Shown here one piece after another: positions 35,305 through 45,437 of a stretch of 64,000 bases of DNA (its first letter is position 1; each line of letters begins with the position of its first letter). The notes under the pieces are model-generated. The model was not told the DNA's origin and made no database searches. It was given only the letters and a program-made list of their open reading frames with translations. Origin of the DNA: Solirubrobacter deserti (GTDB taxonomy: Bacteria; Actinomycetota; Thermoleophilia; Solirubrobacterales; Solirubrobacteraceae). The stretch is taken from assembly GCF_003344625.1 (NCBI RefSeq), contig NZ_QPKJ02000011.1:77034-141033 (forward strand), read 5' to 3'. Both the position numbers and the translations under genes were made by a program.

Positions 35305-35816
35305 CGGCGGTTGCCGGCGCGGATCGCGCTGTTGGCCATCTTCACGAACGCCGAGCGGCCGCCGAGCGCCTTGGCCTGCAGCTCGTAGCGCACGCCCTTC
35401 TGCACCCACGAGATCGACGGCGGCGAGCACGAGCCGCCGCACGACTCCTTCTGGTAGTAGCCCTTCAGGCCGAGCGCGAGCGACACGTTGGTGGACCGGT
35501 AGCCGAGCGGCGCGCCCTTGCGCCCGCTGAACTCGGCCAGGAAGCACGCGTTGGCCCCGCCGCAGTCCTCGGCGCCGCTGAGCGACAGCGAGTACGTGCC
35601 CTGACGCCGGTTGCCCTCGCCCTCGGCGAAGACCTCGGTGTCGCCGTCGATGTCCAGGTTCACGCGCGACGGGAACAGCACGACGATGCCCGCGTCACGG
35701 GCGTCGCCGAGCGCCGGGTTCAGCGCGTCCGGGACGTCGATCACCCGCGCCGAAGCCGGCGCCGCCAGCACCGCGAAGCCGGCCAGGACGAGCACGATCA
35801 CCCACATGCGCTGCAT
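35301..35816 (-). CDS. Small secreted protein with two Cys pairs
   Basis: 171 residues. ATG 35816 with a clear signal peptide (MWVIVLVLAGFAVLAAPASA). The mature protein has CGGANAC and CGGSCSPP, a Cys arrangement suggesting disulfides, and is otherwise beta-rich (YRSTNVSLALGLKGYYQ). I do not recognise the family. It lies 41 bp downstream of the stop of the large propeller gene (stop 35858) on the same strand and may belong to that operon. Confidence 0.65.
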   Translation of the reverse strand: MQRMWVIVLVLAGFAVLAAPASARVIDVPDALNPALGDARDAGIVVLFPSRVNLDIDGDTEVFAEGEGNRRQGTYSLSLSGAEDCGGANACFLAEFSGRKGAPLGYRSTNVSLALGLKGYYQKESCGGSCSPPSISWVQKGVRYELQAKALGGRSAFVKMANSAIRAGNRR

Positions 35817-35857
35817 ACACACACTCCCGTCTGAGTTCAGTCGCCGCACATGATCGA

Positions 35858-38800
35858 CTATTTGCGCGCCGAGGACCGGGCGAGCGCCAGCGCCCGTGAA
35901 CGGGAGCGCCCGGCCAGGCCGCCGCCGGCCATCACCAGCGTCAGCGCGGCGATGCCGCCCGCGATCTCCCACGGCCACGGCGAGGGCGGATGCGCATAGG
36001 CGACCGCGGCGCTGTCGGCCTCGTAGGCGTACTCCTCGCGGCGCTGCTCGGCGTGCTGCATGACCTGGAACGGCTGCACCTGCGGCGCCTCGAACGCTTG
36101 CACCTGCAGGCCCTGCGGCGGCGAAGGCGGCGCGGCCGGAACCGGCGGCTTGGGCGCGGGCGCAACGGGCGGGCGCGCGGTGTCGGCGGCGGGCGGCGCG
36201 ACCGGTGCGGCCGGCGCGGGCTCCACCGGCGGGACGGGCGGCACGGACACGGGCGGCGCCGGGTTCGGCTCCGCGGGCGCCGGTTGCTGGGGCTGCGGCT
36301 GCTGTGGCTGCGGCTCGGGCTCCGCCGCGGGTGCGGGGTCGGAGACCGGCGGCAGCACGTCGGCGGGCGGCTGGGGCGTCGCGGTGGGCTTCGGGTCCTC
36401 GGGGGTCCGCTCGATGTCGGGGAACGCGCACGTGCCCGCGGGCACCGGGGTCGCCTGGATGCCGCGCCCGACCCGCGGGACCGGAATGACCTCGAGCGGG
36501 CTCGTCACCCGCCGGCCGAACGCGGTCACCGTGACGTTCACCCTGCCCAGCGCGAGCGGGCACACGAAGCCGCGGGGGTCGTCGACGACGTTCCCGGCCG
36601 CGTCGAGGACCACCTCGGGACTGCCGTTGCCCCCGGACCCGCTTGGGCGCACCGCGACGAAGCGGGCGATCCGCGCGTCCGAGGACACGTACGTCATGTT
36701 CGTGGCGACGACGGTCCGGCACGACCGCAGAAAGAACCGGCACTGCTCGAGCATCGGCCCGGACGTGGTGCTGGGGCTCGCCGGGCGCGCCGGCTCACCC
36801 GGGGCCGGCGACATCAGGAAGCGCCGCGGGCTGAGATCGCTCGCCGTGACGAACAGCGGGAAGGCCCAGCCCAGCGGGACGGTCCGGGAGTTCGGGTCCA
36901 GGCCCAGCCCGCGCAGCAGCGGCTCGGCCGCGCCCTCCACGGGTGCGACGCCCGTGGCCGGGTCCAAGCGGCCGACGGCCACGTCGACCAGCAGCAGCGC
37001 GGCGCGCGTCTGGCGGATGGAGATCTCCTCGTCGATGCCGACCGAGAACCGGCGCGACGGCGCGTAGCCCAGCGTGGAGGACTGCAGCAGGGTGAGCGGA
37101 GCGGCGGTGCCGGGGGCCTCGACGACGCTCTGCGCGAGCGCGCCGCCGAAGTACTCGTCGGCGGGGTCGTCCACGCCGGCGGTGGAGACGTAGGCCGAAG
37201 CGCGGCCCGCGAGCAGCGCGATCTGCTCGGCCGCGTCCTCGGCGGGCCTCGCGTCCTGGCTGTCGTCGAGCGGCACGCTGCCGACCACGATCGACGGGAA
37301 GCCGTTCTGCCGCGCCTGCTCCATCGTTGCGCGGAGCCACTGGGCCTGTGCGCCGTCCGGACCGCCCGCGAGCCGGCCCGCGGTGTTGTCGATCGCGATC
37401 ACGCGCACGGTGCCCGCCGCGGCGGCGACGTCGAACGCGAACGCGGTCCGTGGCCCGCCGTCGGCCGCGGCCTCGGGCTGCGTGACGGTGCGCAGGTCGA
37501 CGCCCGTGGGGACCTCCCCGGTGCCCTGCGGCGCGGGCGCGGTGGCGAAGGCCGAAGCGAACGCTTGCGCGCCACCGTTCGGGAGATCGCCCGGTCCTGG
37601 CAGCACGTACGTCGGCACGCCCGCGCCCTGGGTGAGCTCGCGGTAGCGGCGGGCGCCGCCCAGGTCCAGTGGCTCGCCGCCGACCGAGGCCCGTCCACCG
37701 CCGATGAGCAGCGCGGCCGGGCCGGCGCCGGCGGCCGTCATCGCGCGCACGCGCTCAGTCGCGGCCTGCAGGTGCGTGTCGGGGGCGTAGCCCTGGCCGG
37801 CCGCGCCGGCGCAGCGGTCCAGGCACGCCGGATGGCCGCCGACGGCGAGGCGCACCCAGCCGGCCGGCGGAGGCGTCTCGCCGGCTTGGGACGGGTCGGC
37901 GGGCGGGGCGGCGAGCGCGCCCCGCTCCAGCCGGCGCACCGAGGCCACGCCGCCCAGGGTCGGCGACTCCGGGCCGCTGCGCCACGGCGGTGCCATCGAG
38001 GGATCCGACACGCCGCCGAGCAGCAGGCCGCTGCCTTCGCCGTCCACGAGCAGCACGCGCGTGTTCGGCGTCATATCCGGCAGGTCGCGGCCGCCCGAGC
38101 GCTGGAAGCGCGAGCGGTCCAGGTCGACCCAGCCGTCGGCCGTCTCGCGCAGCACCACCGCGTCGGTCGGGGACGGCGCGGGCCGCGACGGTCCTGGGGG
38201 CGGCTGCGGCGGCGGGTCGTCGTCGTCGATCGGCGGTGGCTGGCGGTCCGGCTCGTACGGCTCCGGCAGCGGGGTCGCCTCCGAGGTCGCGGACACGATC
38301 GTCCGGACGGCGCCATCCGGGTCGCGGAAGGCGGCGAGGGCGTACGGGTGCAGCTCCAGCGGCGCGGCGGTCGGGCGCCAGGACGCGGTGGCGTTGTCGC
38401 GCACGAAGCGGCCGTCGACCGCGACGCCGCCGTCGGCCACGGTCGCCACCGTGCGCACGGCGGCGGGCAGGCCCGCGGTGGCCATCCGGCTCCGCAGGTC
38501 CTCGTCGCGCGCGTAGCCGTCGCCGGACGCGTTGCCCACGTAGAGCCCGTCGGTCGTCGCCAGCAGCGGCGTGCGGCCGTCGAAGGCGACGCCCGTGATG
38601 TGCGTCGGCTCCGGCGCCGAGTCCGGCAGGGCCTGCAGGCGCCAGTTGAAGCCGTCGCCGCGCGCGATCAGCCCTTCCAGGCCGACGGCGACGCAGTCCA
38701 GCGGGTCCGACGGCGTGCACGCGACGGCGAGCACGACGTTGCGGTCGGTCAGCGCGTCGAAGTTGGTGAGCCGCGCGGGCGGCGGGCGCTGGTCCTCGAA

Positions 38801-40468
38801 GCCGAGGTCGAGGCCGAGCGGGTCGACGTTGGTCGTCGCCAGCAGCCCGTAGCCGCCGCCGGCGATGATCACGTTCGGACGCGGCCAGGCGAGCGCGAGC
38901 GGCGGCGAGATCACCTCCAGCACGGGGCTGTAGGCCTGCGTCCAGCCGCGGTCGGGCGCGTAGAGCACCGCGCCCGTCGAGCGGGTGAGGGCGAAGACGC
39001 GGCCGTCGCCGGTCGGGGCGTTCGCCGCGGCGACGAGCGCGTCGGGGAAGACCACCGGCTCTGCCGCCGGCGGCGGGCCGGCGGCGTCGCGGCTGACCGC
39101 GCCGAACGCGACGGTCCCACCCGTGAAGCCCGTGCCGTCCGCGGAGAAGGAGATCGCCTGCGTCGTCGAGCTGCCGTCCTCGCCGATGCCCGGGCGCAGC
39201 GTGAACGCCTCGCCCTCCAGCGCGGCGTAGCCGCCCTGGCGCTGGGCGTCCCGGGCGCGCGCGTCCGCCGCGACACCGCGGTCGACGGGCGCGCTGACGG
39301 TGCGCGAGCCGAACCGGGCGGTGGGCGTCGCGGCCGTGGCCAGCGAGCGGTAGCCGCGGCTTCCGCGGGCGAACGTGAAGCCCAGCGGGCGGTCGCAGAG
39401 CGGCCGGACGTCGCACCAGCGGCCGTCCAGGACCAGGCGCGGCGGGCCGGCCGTCGGGGTTTCGCTCGGCGTGCCGGTCGCGGTCGCCGTCGCCGTCGCC
39501 GTCGAGCTGGGCGTGGCGGTCGCGGTCGCCGTCGAGGACGCGGTCGCGGTGGCGGTGGGCGTGGCGGTCGGCTCCGCGTCCGGCCCCGCGATCCTCAGCC
39601 GCTCGGTGAGGTCGATGGGCGCGGTCGCCCCGGTCGGCGTGACGCGCAGGTCGATCCAGACCCCGTCGGCCGTCACCGTGAGCGGGTCGGCGGGCGGTGG
39701 AGCGACCTCGACCTTCGCGACGGCGGTGCGCAGCTCCTCGTCGAAGCTCGCGGGCACCCAGCGCGGGCCGGCCGGGTCGCGGCGCAGCAGGACGACGCTG
39801 TCGGAGGCCGCCGCGAGCATCCACGCGCGGTCGGGCGCCGCCGCGGCCAGCGCGACGGGGCGGACGGGGTCCGGCGCGTCGATCGGCTCCCGGGCCCATC
39901 CGTCGGCATCCAGGCGCAGCACCGCGGTGGCGGTGCCGTCGGCGATGGTCGGCGCGACGAACGTCGCCGGCGCGTCGCCGCCGACGACGGCGAGCAACGT
40001 GCGGGCAGTCGACGCCGCGGCCCCGCCTCCGACGAGCTGCTCGTCGGTGGCCAGCGCGCCGCCGGGGTCGGGCGCCGCCGTGAACTCCGCGGCCGGCGCG
40101 CGGGTGAACAGCCGCGTCGGCTCGGCCAGCAGGACCGCGCCATGGCCGTCGGCCGTCATCTCCCCCGCGTGCTGCGGCGCCTCGGCACCGACGGGCGGGC
40201 CGGCCGCCAGGCGCGTGGCCGTCCAGCCGCCGCGCGGCGCGCGCCGCATGACGACGGTGGCGTCGCCGGCGCGGCCGAGCGCCCACGCGCGCGGGCCGTC
40301 GGGCGTCGTCTCGATCCCGAAGGGCACCAGCGTGTGCGCCGCGCCGGGGACCTCCGGGCGGGTGGACAGCGGCGCGGGCGGAGCGGGTTCACCGCCGTCC
40401 TGCGCGAGGGCGAGGGCCGCGCCGGCGGTCGCGAGCGCGACCGCACCCAGGGCGAGCCGGCGTCTCAC
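35858..40468 (-). CDS. Very large membrane-anchored propeller protein with degenerate phosphoesterase domain
   Basis: 1536 residues starting with GTG that overlaps the ftsH stop (GTGA). Signal-like helix at 5-22, beta-propeller segments (about 40-900) interrupted by a Thr/Ala-rich repeat (about 300-345) and Pro-rich stretches, then a region (about 915-1140) with calcineurin-phosphoesterase outline: LLIGGGRAS where GD is expected, YVLPGPGDL for GNHD, FPSIVVGSVPLDD where the metal His is expected. The metal-binding residues are thus lost. A bacterial Ig-like part, a Pro-rich stretch and one C-terminal membrane helix (near 1505) follow. A cell-surface structural or binding role is inferred. Confidence 0.8.
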   Translation of the reverse strand: MRRRLALGAVALATAGAALALAQDGGEPAPPAPLSTRPEVPGAAHTLVPFGIETTPDGPRAWALGRAGDATVVMRRAPRGGWTATRLAAGPPVGAEAPQHAGEMTADGHGAVLLAEPTRLFTRAPAAEFTAAPDPGGALATDEQLVGGGAAASTARTLLAVVGGDAPATFVAPTIADGTATAVLRLDADGWAREPIDAPDPVRPVALAAAAPDRAWMLAAASDSVVLLRRDPAGPRWVPASFDEELRTAVAKVEVAPPPADPLTVTADGVWIDLRVTPTGATAPIDLTERLRIAGPDAEPTATPTATATASSTATATATPSSTATATATATGTPSETPTAGPPRLVLDGRWCDVRPLCDRPLGFTFARGSRGYRSLATAATPTARFGSRTVSAPVDRGVAADARARDAQRQGGYAALEGEAFTLRPGIGEDGSSTTQAISFSADGTGFTGGTVAFGAVSRDAAGPPPAAEPVVFPDALVAAANAPTGDGRVFALTRSTGAVLYAPDRGWTQAYSPVLEVISPPLALAWPRPNVIIAGGGYGLLATTNVDPLGLDLGFEDQRPPPARLTNFDALTDRNVVLAVACTPSDPLDCVAVGLEGLIARGDGFNWRLQALPDSAPEPTHITGVAFDGRTPLLATTDGLYVGNASGDGYARDEDLRSRMATAGLPAAVRTVATVADGGVAVDGRFVRDNATASWRPTAAPLELHPYALAAFRDPDGAVRTIVSATSEATPLPEPYEPDRQPPPIDDDDPPPQPPPGPSRPAPSPTDAVVLRETADGWVDLDRSRFQRSGGRDLPDMTPNTRVLLVDGEGSGLLLGGVSDPSMAPPWRSGPESPTLGGVASVRRLERGALAAPPADPSQAGETPPPAGWVRLAVGGHPACLDRCAGAAGQGYAPDTHLQAATERVRAMTAAGAGPAALLIGGGRASVGGEPLDLGGARRYRELTQGAGVPTYVLPGPGDLPNGGAQAFASAFATAPAPQGTGEVPTGVDLRTVTQPEAAADGGPRTAFAFDVAAAAGTVRVIAIDNTAGRLAGGPDGAQAQWLRATMEQARQNGFPSIVVGSVPLDDSQDARPAEDAAEQIALLAGRASAYVSTAGVDDPADEYFGGALAQSVVEAPGTAAPLTLLQSSTLGYAPSRRFSVGIDEEISIRQTRAALLLVDVAVGRLDPATGVAPVEGAAEPLLRGLGLDPNSRTVPLGWAFPLFVTASDLSPRRFLMSPAPGEPARPASPSTTSGPMLEQCRFFLRSCRTVVATNMTYVSSDARIARFVAVRPSGSGGNGSPEVVLDAAGNVVDDPRGFVCPLALGRVNVTVTAFGRRVTSPLEVIPVPRVGRGIQATPVPAGTCAFPDIERTPEDPKPTATPQPPADVLPPVSDPAPAAEPEPQPQQPQPQQPAPAEPNPAPPVSVPPVPPVEPAPAAPVAPPAADTARPPVAPAPKPPVPAAPPSPPQGLQVQAFEAPQVQPFQVMQHAEQRREEYAYEADSAAVAYAHPPSPWPWEIAGGIAALTLVMAGGGLAGRSRSRALALARSSARK

Positions 40469-42339
40469 TGCGCCGGGCGCCCGCCGTTGCGCGGCGCGGC
40501 GCGGACCGCGGCAAGGTGCGTCGCGAGCTGCGCGTCGTCCAGCGTCTCGTGCGCCACGAGGTCGCGCGCCATCCGCCGGACGATCTCCCAGTTGGCGTTC
40601 AGCGTGTGCGCGGCGCGCTCCTCGGCGGCCTCCACGATCACGCGCGTCTCGGCGTCGATGCGTTCCAGCGTGCCCGGTCCGACGCTGCCCAGCTCCTGCA
40701 GCGACGCCCCGAGGAAGACCTCCGCGCTCTGCTCGCCGATGGTCACCGGACCGAGCGAGGACATGCCGAAGGACGTGACCATCGAGCGGGCGAGCTGCGT
40801 CGCGGTGTGCAGGTCGTCGTTGACCGCCGTCGAGACCTCGCCGAACGCGAGCCGTTCCGCGGCGGCGCCGGCGAGCGCGATCTCCAGCTGGCGCTCCAGG
40901 TCGCTGCGGCGCAGCACCGTGCGGTCACGGTCGAGCAGCAGCGCGGTGGAGCGGCCGAGCCGGCGCCCGCGGGAGACGATCGAGACCTGGTGCACCTGCG
41001 CGCCGTCCTGGTGCGCGGCGGCCACGACGGCGTGCGCGGCCTCGTGGACGGCGATCGTCTCCAGCTCGTCCGGGCCGAGCACGTGCGTGTCGTTGCGCGG
41101 GCCGCCGACCGTGCGCTGGATCGCCTCGTCGAGGTCGTGCATCGCGATCGCCGTGTGGCCCGCGCGCGCGGTGAGCAGCGCCGCCTCGTTGACGACGTTC
41201 TCGAGCTCGGCGCCCGTGAAGCCGGGGCAGCGGCGCGCGATCTCGGCCGGGTCGACGTCCTCCGCCACCGGGCGGCCCTGGAGGTAGAGCGACAGGATCT
41301 CCGCGCGACCCTCGGCGTCGGGGGCGTCGACGGTCACCTGGCGGTCGAAGCGGCCCGGCCGCAGCAGCGCCGGATCGAGGATGTCCGGTCGGTTGGTCGC
41401 GGCGAGCACGATCAGTCCGCCGCCGGCGTCGAAGCCGTCCATCTCCACCAGCAGCTGGTTGAGCGTCTGCTCGCGCTCGTCGTTGCCCTGCCCGACGCCC
41501 GCGCCGCGCTTGCGGCCGACCGCGTCGAGCTCGTCGATGAACACGATCGCGGGCGCCGCGGCGCGCGCCTTGGCGAACAGGTCGCGGATGCGGGCCGCGC
41601 CGACGCCGACCAGCGACTCGACGAACTCCGCGCCCGAGACCGAGAAGAACGCGGCGTGGGCCTCGCCGGCGGTCGCGCGCGCGAGCAGCGTCTTGCCCGT
41701 GCCGGGCGGGCCGACGAGCAGCGCGCCCTTCGGCGGGCGGGCGCCGAGCGCGCGGTAGCGGTCCGGGCTGCGCAGCAGGTCGCACAGCTCCTCGAGCTCG
41801 GCGACGGCGGCGGGCGCGCCCGCGACGTCCGCGAACGACGGCCCTTCCGGGTTGCCCGGGCCGAGCTTGGAGCGCCGCCCGGTCCAGCGGCTGAACGCGC
41901 CCATCCCGCCCGCGTCGGACTTCTGGCTGATGCGCATGAACAGCGCGAACAGCGACGCGAGGATCAGGATCGGCAGCAGCACCTGCACGATCAGGCGCTT
42001 GGCCTGCTTGCCGCTCTGGGAGTCGACCGTGACGTTCCCGCCCGACTGCCGGATCGTGTTCAGCAGCTGGTCCTGGAGCCCGCCGTTGGCCGGGTAGCTC
42101 GCCCACACGTCGCGCCCGGCGCGATCGGAGACGAGCACGCGGTGGTCATAGTCCAGCTGGCGCGCCTGGCGGACGTTGCCCGTTCCCGCCATCCGCTGGA
42201 CCGTCGTGAACGGCACCTCGATCCCCCGGCTGTGCGGCTGCGTGGAGCCGAGCATGACCAGGAAGACGATCAGCAGGACGAGCGCCAGGCCCGCGAACAG
42301 CACGGCGAGGGGATCGAGTGAGAGACGGGGCAGGCGCAT
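40465..42339 (-). CDS. ftsH: ATP-dependent zinc metalloprotease FtsH
   Basis: 624-residue membrane AAA+ protease. Two N-terminal membrane helices (about 12-32 and 117-135) flank the extracytoplasmic domain. AAA module: Walker A GPPGTGKT (210-217), Walker B VFIDELD (266-272), [21 protein letters not shown]; zinc protease motif HEAAH (432-436) with the third ligand Asp509 in NDDLHTAT. FtsH degrades misassembled membrane proteins and regulatory proteins. The C-terminus is about normal. It is followed by the propeller gene through a 4-bp overlap, so the two are probably co-translated. Confidence 0.96.
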   Translation of the reverse strand: MRLPRLSLDPLAVLFAGLALVLLIVFLVMLGSTQPHSRGIEVPFTTVQRMAGTGNVRQARQLDYDHRVLVSDRAGRDVWASYPANGGLQDQLLNTIRQSGGNVTVDSQSGKQAKRLIVQVLLPILILASLFALFMRISQKSDAGGMGAFSRWTGRRSKLGPGNPEGPSFADVAGAPAAVAELEELCDLLRSPDRYRALGARPPKGALLVGPPGTGKTLLARATAGEAHAAFFSVSGAEFVESLVGVGAARIRDLFAKARAAAPAIVFIDELDAVGRKRGAGVGQGNDEREQTLNQLLVEMDGFDAGGGLIVLAATNRPDILDPALLRPGRFDRQVTVDAPDAEGRAEILSLYLQGRPVAEDVDPAEIARRCPGFTGAELENVVNEAALLTARAGHTAIAMHDLDEAIQRTVGGPRNDTHVLGPDELETIAVHEAAHAVVAAAHQDGAQVHQVSIVSRGRRLGRSTALLLDRDRTVLRRSDLERQLEIALAGAAAERLAFGEVSTAVNDDLHTATQLARSMVTSFGMSSLGPVTIGEQSAEVFLGASLQELGSVGPGTLERIDAETRVIVEAAEERAAHTLNANWEIVRRMARDLVAHETLDDAQLATHLAAVRAAPRNGGRPAQ

Positions 42340-42480
42340 GGGGAGATCCAGTCGCAGAACGGACGGCGCTTGCCTTAAGTAGCGCGAGATCCGGCCTTTG
42401 TGACCGCCTCAGACGAATAGTCGAGCCACCTGCTCCACTTCGCGACCCTGGCAACAGGACGTTCACGACCCCGCCGCGGC

Positions 42481-43443
42481 TCAGGGCCTGTAGGTCTGCA
42501 CCGCCCCGGGCAGCCGGCTCCAGTCGGCGTACCAGGCGTCGAAGAGCGCGAGCTGGCGCTCGACATAGCCGCGCTGGCTCGGCGTGAGCTCGTCGGTCTC
42601 GTTGAAGTGCAGCGTGTACTCGGCCTCGCCGCGCAGGACGAGCATGTACTTGAAGTAGAGGACCAGGTCCGGCCCGACGTCGAAGGAGGAGAGCACCGCC
42701 ATCGCCTGCTCGAGCTCGAGCGCGCGCTGGCGCGCCTCCGCCTCTCCCCGGGCCGCCGCCACGCACAGGTTGGTCAGGTGCAGCACCTCGACGGGCAGCA
42801 CGTTGCCGATGCCGGTGATCGCGCCGCACGCCCCGCAGTTGACGTAGCCGTGGAAGACGTTGGTGTCGACGCCGATCGCGAGCTTGACTTCGTCATCGGC
42901 GCTCGTGATGTGCTCGGCGGCGTAGCGCAGGTCGTCCTCGCCGCCGAACTCCTTGAAGCCGACGAGGTTCGGGTGCTGCCGGCGCAGCTCGAAGAACAGG
43001 TCGGCACGCGTCGCGAAGCCGTAGTACGGGCTGTTGTAGATGACCGCCTCCAGCTCGGGGGCGGCGGAGAGGATCGCGCTGAAGTGCGCGCGCTGCGCCG
43101 CCAGGACCGACCCGCGCGAGAGCACGCGCGGGATCACCATCAGCCCCTTGGCTCCGACCTCCTGCGCGTGCGTGGCGAGCGCGACCGCGGTGCGCGTGTT
43201 GACCGCGCCGGTGCCGACGATCACCGGGATGCCCGCGCCCACGAGCCGCTCGACGCCCTCCATGCGCTCCGCGTCGGTCAGCAGCGGCCAGTCGCCCATC
43301 GACCCGGCGTAGATCATCGCCGTCATGCCGTGCTCCATCAGCTGCTGGGCCTTGCGCACGAGCGCGTCGAAGTCCGGCGTGCGGTCCTCGGCGCAGGGCG
43401 TCATCAGCGCCGGAAGCGTGCCGTTGAAGATCGATGCGGTCAT
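42481..43443 (-). CDS. DapA-family class I aldolase/lyase
   Basis: 320 residues of the dihydrodipicolinate synthase/N-acetylneuraminate lyase family. The Schiff-base lysine is in VGFKEFGG, the catalytic Tyr in YNSPYYGF, and the N-terminal GTLPALMTPC and YAGSMGDWPLLTDAER correspond to the pyruvate/carboxylate-binding GxxGE/ST region. The GDWPLL variation in place of GE indicates that it is not true DapA but one of the many related keto-acid lyases or dehydratases (for example hydroxyproline or sugar acid). The gene stands alone on its strand. Confidence 0.85.
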   Translation of the reverse strand: MTASIFNGTLPALMTPCAEDRTPDFDALVRKAQQLMEHGMTAMIYAGSMGDWPLLTDAERMEGVERLVGAGIPVIVGTGAVNTRTAVALATHAQEVGAKGLMVIPRVLSRGSVLAAQRAHFSAILSAAPELEAVIYNSPYYGFATRADLFFELRRQHPNLVGFKEFGGEDDLRYAAEHITSADDEVKLAIGVDTNVFHGYVNCGACGAITGIGNVLPVEVLHLTNLCVAAARGEAEARQRALELEQAMAVLSSFDVGPDLVLYFKYMLVLRGEAEYTLHFNETDELTPSQRGYVERQLALFDAWYADWSRLPGAVQTYRP

Positions 43444-43570
43444 GGTCCTCGTGCTTTCCTCGGGATGCGAGCGACCAGCTTGCCGGGCACCGCGTGCCGC
43501 GACCAGCGACAGATGCCGCGTCTTGCATCGACACCTGTCGCCCGCTTCGGCCCCTTCTGCGATGCGCGGG

Positions 43571-44185
43571 TCAGCGCGCCATGCGCCGCAACAGCCGCCG
43601 CGCGCCGAAGACCGCCGCCCCCGCGCCAGCCACCCACGGCCCAGCGACGATCACCGGGTCGAGCAGGTGGTGGCGCCGGTCGGAGCGGCCGCGGCGGGCC
43701 GCACCGTCGGCGGAGAACTCGGAGAGCACGCCGGTCTGGGTCACCGGGTTGTCCGGCCGCAGCGTCGCGAACGAGCGCACATGGCTGCCCCAGGCGTCGA
43801 CCCGGTCACCCACGATGAGCAGGAGCCAGTGCCCCAGCCGGGCCTCGCTGTACCGCGCGTACGCCAGCCGGCGGATGTGGCCGGACACGCCGTGCAGCGG
43901 CTGCGCGGTTCCGAACACGGGCGTGACGAAGGCGTGCTCGATCGAGCGTTCGCGCCCTTCGGCCCCGGGCTGGCGCTCGGGGAAGCGCCAGTGCGCGCCC
44001 GTGCCGTCCGGGTCGTACCGCAGCTTGGGGTGCGACGGGCGGTCGGCCGGATCCAGGTCCGCGCCCCAGCCGGGAATCCGCGCCCGCAGCTGCTCGGGGG
44101 TCTCGCGCAGCTGCGGCCGGTCGGGGACGTAGGCGATCGGGAGCTCGTCCGTGCTGCGGGTGTGCGTCTTGCTCGGATCGGTCAT
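43571..44185 (-). CDS. Hypothetical protein, companion of the zinc alcohol dehydrogenase
   Basis: 204 residues starting at ATG 44185, 11 bp after the upstream dehydrogenase stop. Features: a hydrophilic N-terminus (ELPIAYVPDRPQLRETPEQLRARIPGWGADL), a central beta-rich part (LLLIVGDRVDAWGSHVRSFATLRPD) and a C-terminal hydrophobic segment (DPVIVAGPWVAGAGAAVFG) that could be a membrane helix. I do not recognise a defined function; co-transcription with the dehydrogenase is inferred from spacing. Confidence 0.65.
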   Translation of the reverse strand: MTDPSKTHTRSTDELPIAYVPDRPQLRETPEQLRARIPGWGADLDPADRPSHPKLRYDPDGTGAHWRFPERQPGAEGRERSIEHAFVTPVFGTAQPLHGVSGHIRRLAYARYSEARLGHWLLLIVGDRVDAWGSHVRSFATLRPDNPVTQTGVLSEFSADGAARRGRSDRRHHLLDPVIVAGPWVAGAGAAVFGARRLLRRMAR

Positions 44186-44196
44186 GGTCGGCGCTC

Positions 44197-45345
44197 CTAG
44201 GACGCGCTGGGCAGGATCAGCGGCTTGATGCAGCCGTCGAGCTTCGCCGAGAAGACGTGGTACGCCTCGGAGATGTTCTCGAGCGGGAAGCGGTGGGTCA
44301 CCATCGCTCGGGGCGTGAGGTAGCCGTTGCGGACGTGCTCGAACATCCGCGGCCACTGTCGCTTGACCGGCGTCTGGTTCATGCGCAGGCTCAGGCCCTT
44401 GTTGACCGCGTCCCCGAACTTGACGGCGCTGGGGATCGGCCCGTAGGCGCCGACCACGGCGACCGTGCCGCCCTTTCGCACGCTGTCGATCGCCCAGTTG
44501 AGCGCGACGGGTGAGCCGCCCTGCAGCTTGAGCTTGGTCCCCGCGATGTGCTGCAGGCAGCTGCCGTCGGCCTCGGCGCCCACCGCCTCGATCACGACGT
44601 CCGCGCCGAGGAAGTCGGTCTGCTGCTTGAGCTCGACCACGATGTCGTCGTACTCGTCGTAGTCGAGCGTCTCGGCGTAGGCCATCGTGCGGGCCTTCTC
44701 GAGCCGCTCGGTCAGGTGGTCGACGACGATGACCCGGCCGGCGCCCATCAGCCACGCGGACTGCGCGGCGATCAGCCCGACCGGCCCGGCGCCGAGGACG
44801 ACCACGGTGTCGCCCTCGGCGATCTCGCCGAGCTGCGCGCCGAAGTACCCCGTCGCGGCGGCGTCGGTGAGCAGCACGGCGTCCTCGTCGTGCATCCAGT
44901 CGGGGATCTTTACGGGGCCGACGTCGGCGAACGGCACCCGGACGTACTCCGCCTGGCCGCCGTCGTAGCCGCCGGTCGTGTGCGAGTAGCCGTAGATCCC
45001 GCCCACCGCCGTGGCGTTGGCGTTCACGTTGTGGCAGTTGCTGTACAGGCCGCGGGCGCAGAACCAGCAGCTGCCGCAGAAGATGTTGAAGGGCACCATC
45101 ACCCGGTCGCCGACCTGCAGGTGCTCGACCGAGGACCCGATCTCGTCCACCACGCCGATGAACTCGTGCCCGAACGTGTGGCCGATCCGGGTGTCCGGCA
45201 TCATCCCGTGGTACAGGTGCAGGTCGGAGCCGCAGATCGCCGCCAGCTGCACGCGGACGATCGCGTCATTGGGGTGCTCGATGCTGGGCTTGTCCTTCTC
45301 CTCTACCCGCAGCTTGTACGGGCCGCGGTACGTCATCGCGCGCAT
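44197..45345 (-). CDS. Zinc-dependent alcohol dehydrogenase (formaldehyde dehydrogenase-like)
   Basis: 382 residues of the MDR superfamily. Catalytic zinc: Cys in ICGSDLHLY and His in GHEFIG; structural zinc: CGSCWFCARGLYSNC; NAD(P) fold GAGPVGLIAAQSAW. The NVNA..GGIYGYSHTTGGYDGGQAEYVRVPFAD region is typical of the glutathione-independent formaldehyde dehydrogenase/threonine dehydrogenase-like subgroup. Start chosen at ATG 45345: GTGGAGG lies 4 bases before it, while ATG 45348 would be too close. Confidence 0.92.
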   Translation of the reverse strand: MRAMTYRGPYKLRVEEKDKPSIEHPNDAIVRVQLAAICGSDLHLYHGMMPDTRIGHTFGHEFIGVVDEIGSSVEHLQVGDRVMVPFNIFCGSCWFCARGLYSNCHNVNANATAVGGIYGYSHTTGGYDGGQAEYVRVPFADVGPVKIPDWMHDEDAVLLTDAAATGYFGAQLGEIAEGDTVVVLGAGPVGLIAAQSAWLMGAGRVIVVDHLTERLEKARTMAYAETLDYDEYDDIVVELKQQTDFLGADVVIEAVGAEADGSCLQHIAGTKLKLQGGSPVALNWAIDSVRKGGTVAVVGAYGPIPSAVKFGDAVNKGLSLRMNQTPVKRQWPRMFEHVRNGYLTPRAMVTHRFPLENISEAYHVFSAKLDGCIKPLILPSAS

Positions 45346-45437
45346 CATGCCTCCACACAGCAAGGGACGGGGCTGTCGAGCTTCCCGCCCGGATCTGCGC
45401 CGAAACCCGCCGCACCCGCGAACGGACCGCGGACGGT

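Noticed and set aside
39470..39570. GTCGCCGTC-type tandem repeat
   Set aside because: It encodes the Thr/Ala linker of the giant propeller protein, so it is coding low complexity and not a separate repeat element.
35990..41287. A 1765-codon open frame on the plus strand opposite the giant propeller gene and ftsH
   Set aside because: Arg/Gly/Val-rich without domains; it is the shadow of two well-supported minus-strand genes in high-GC DNA.
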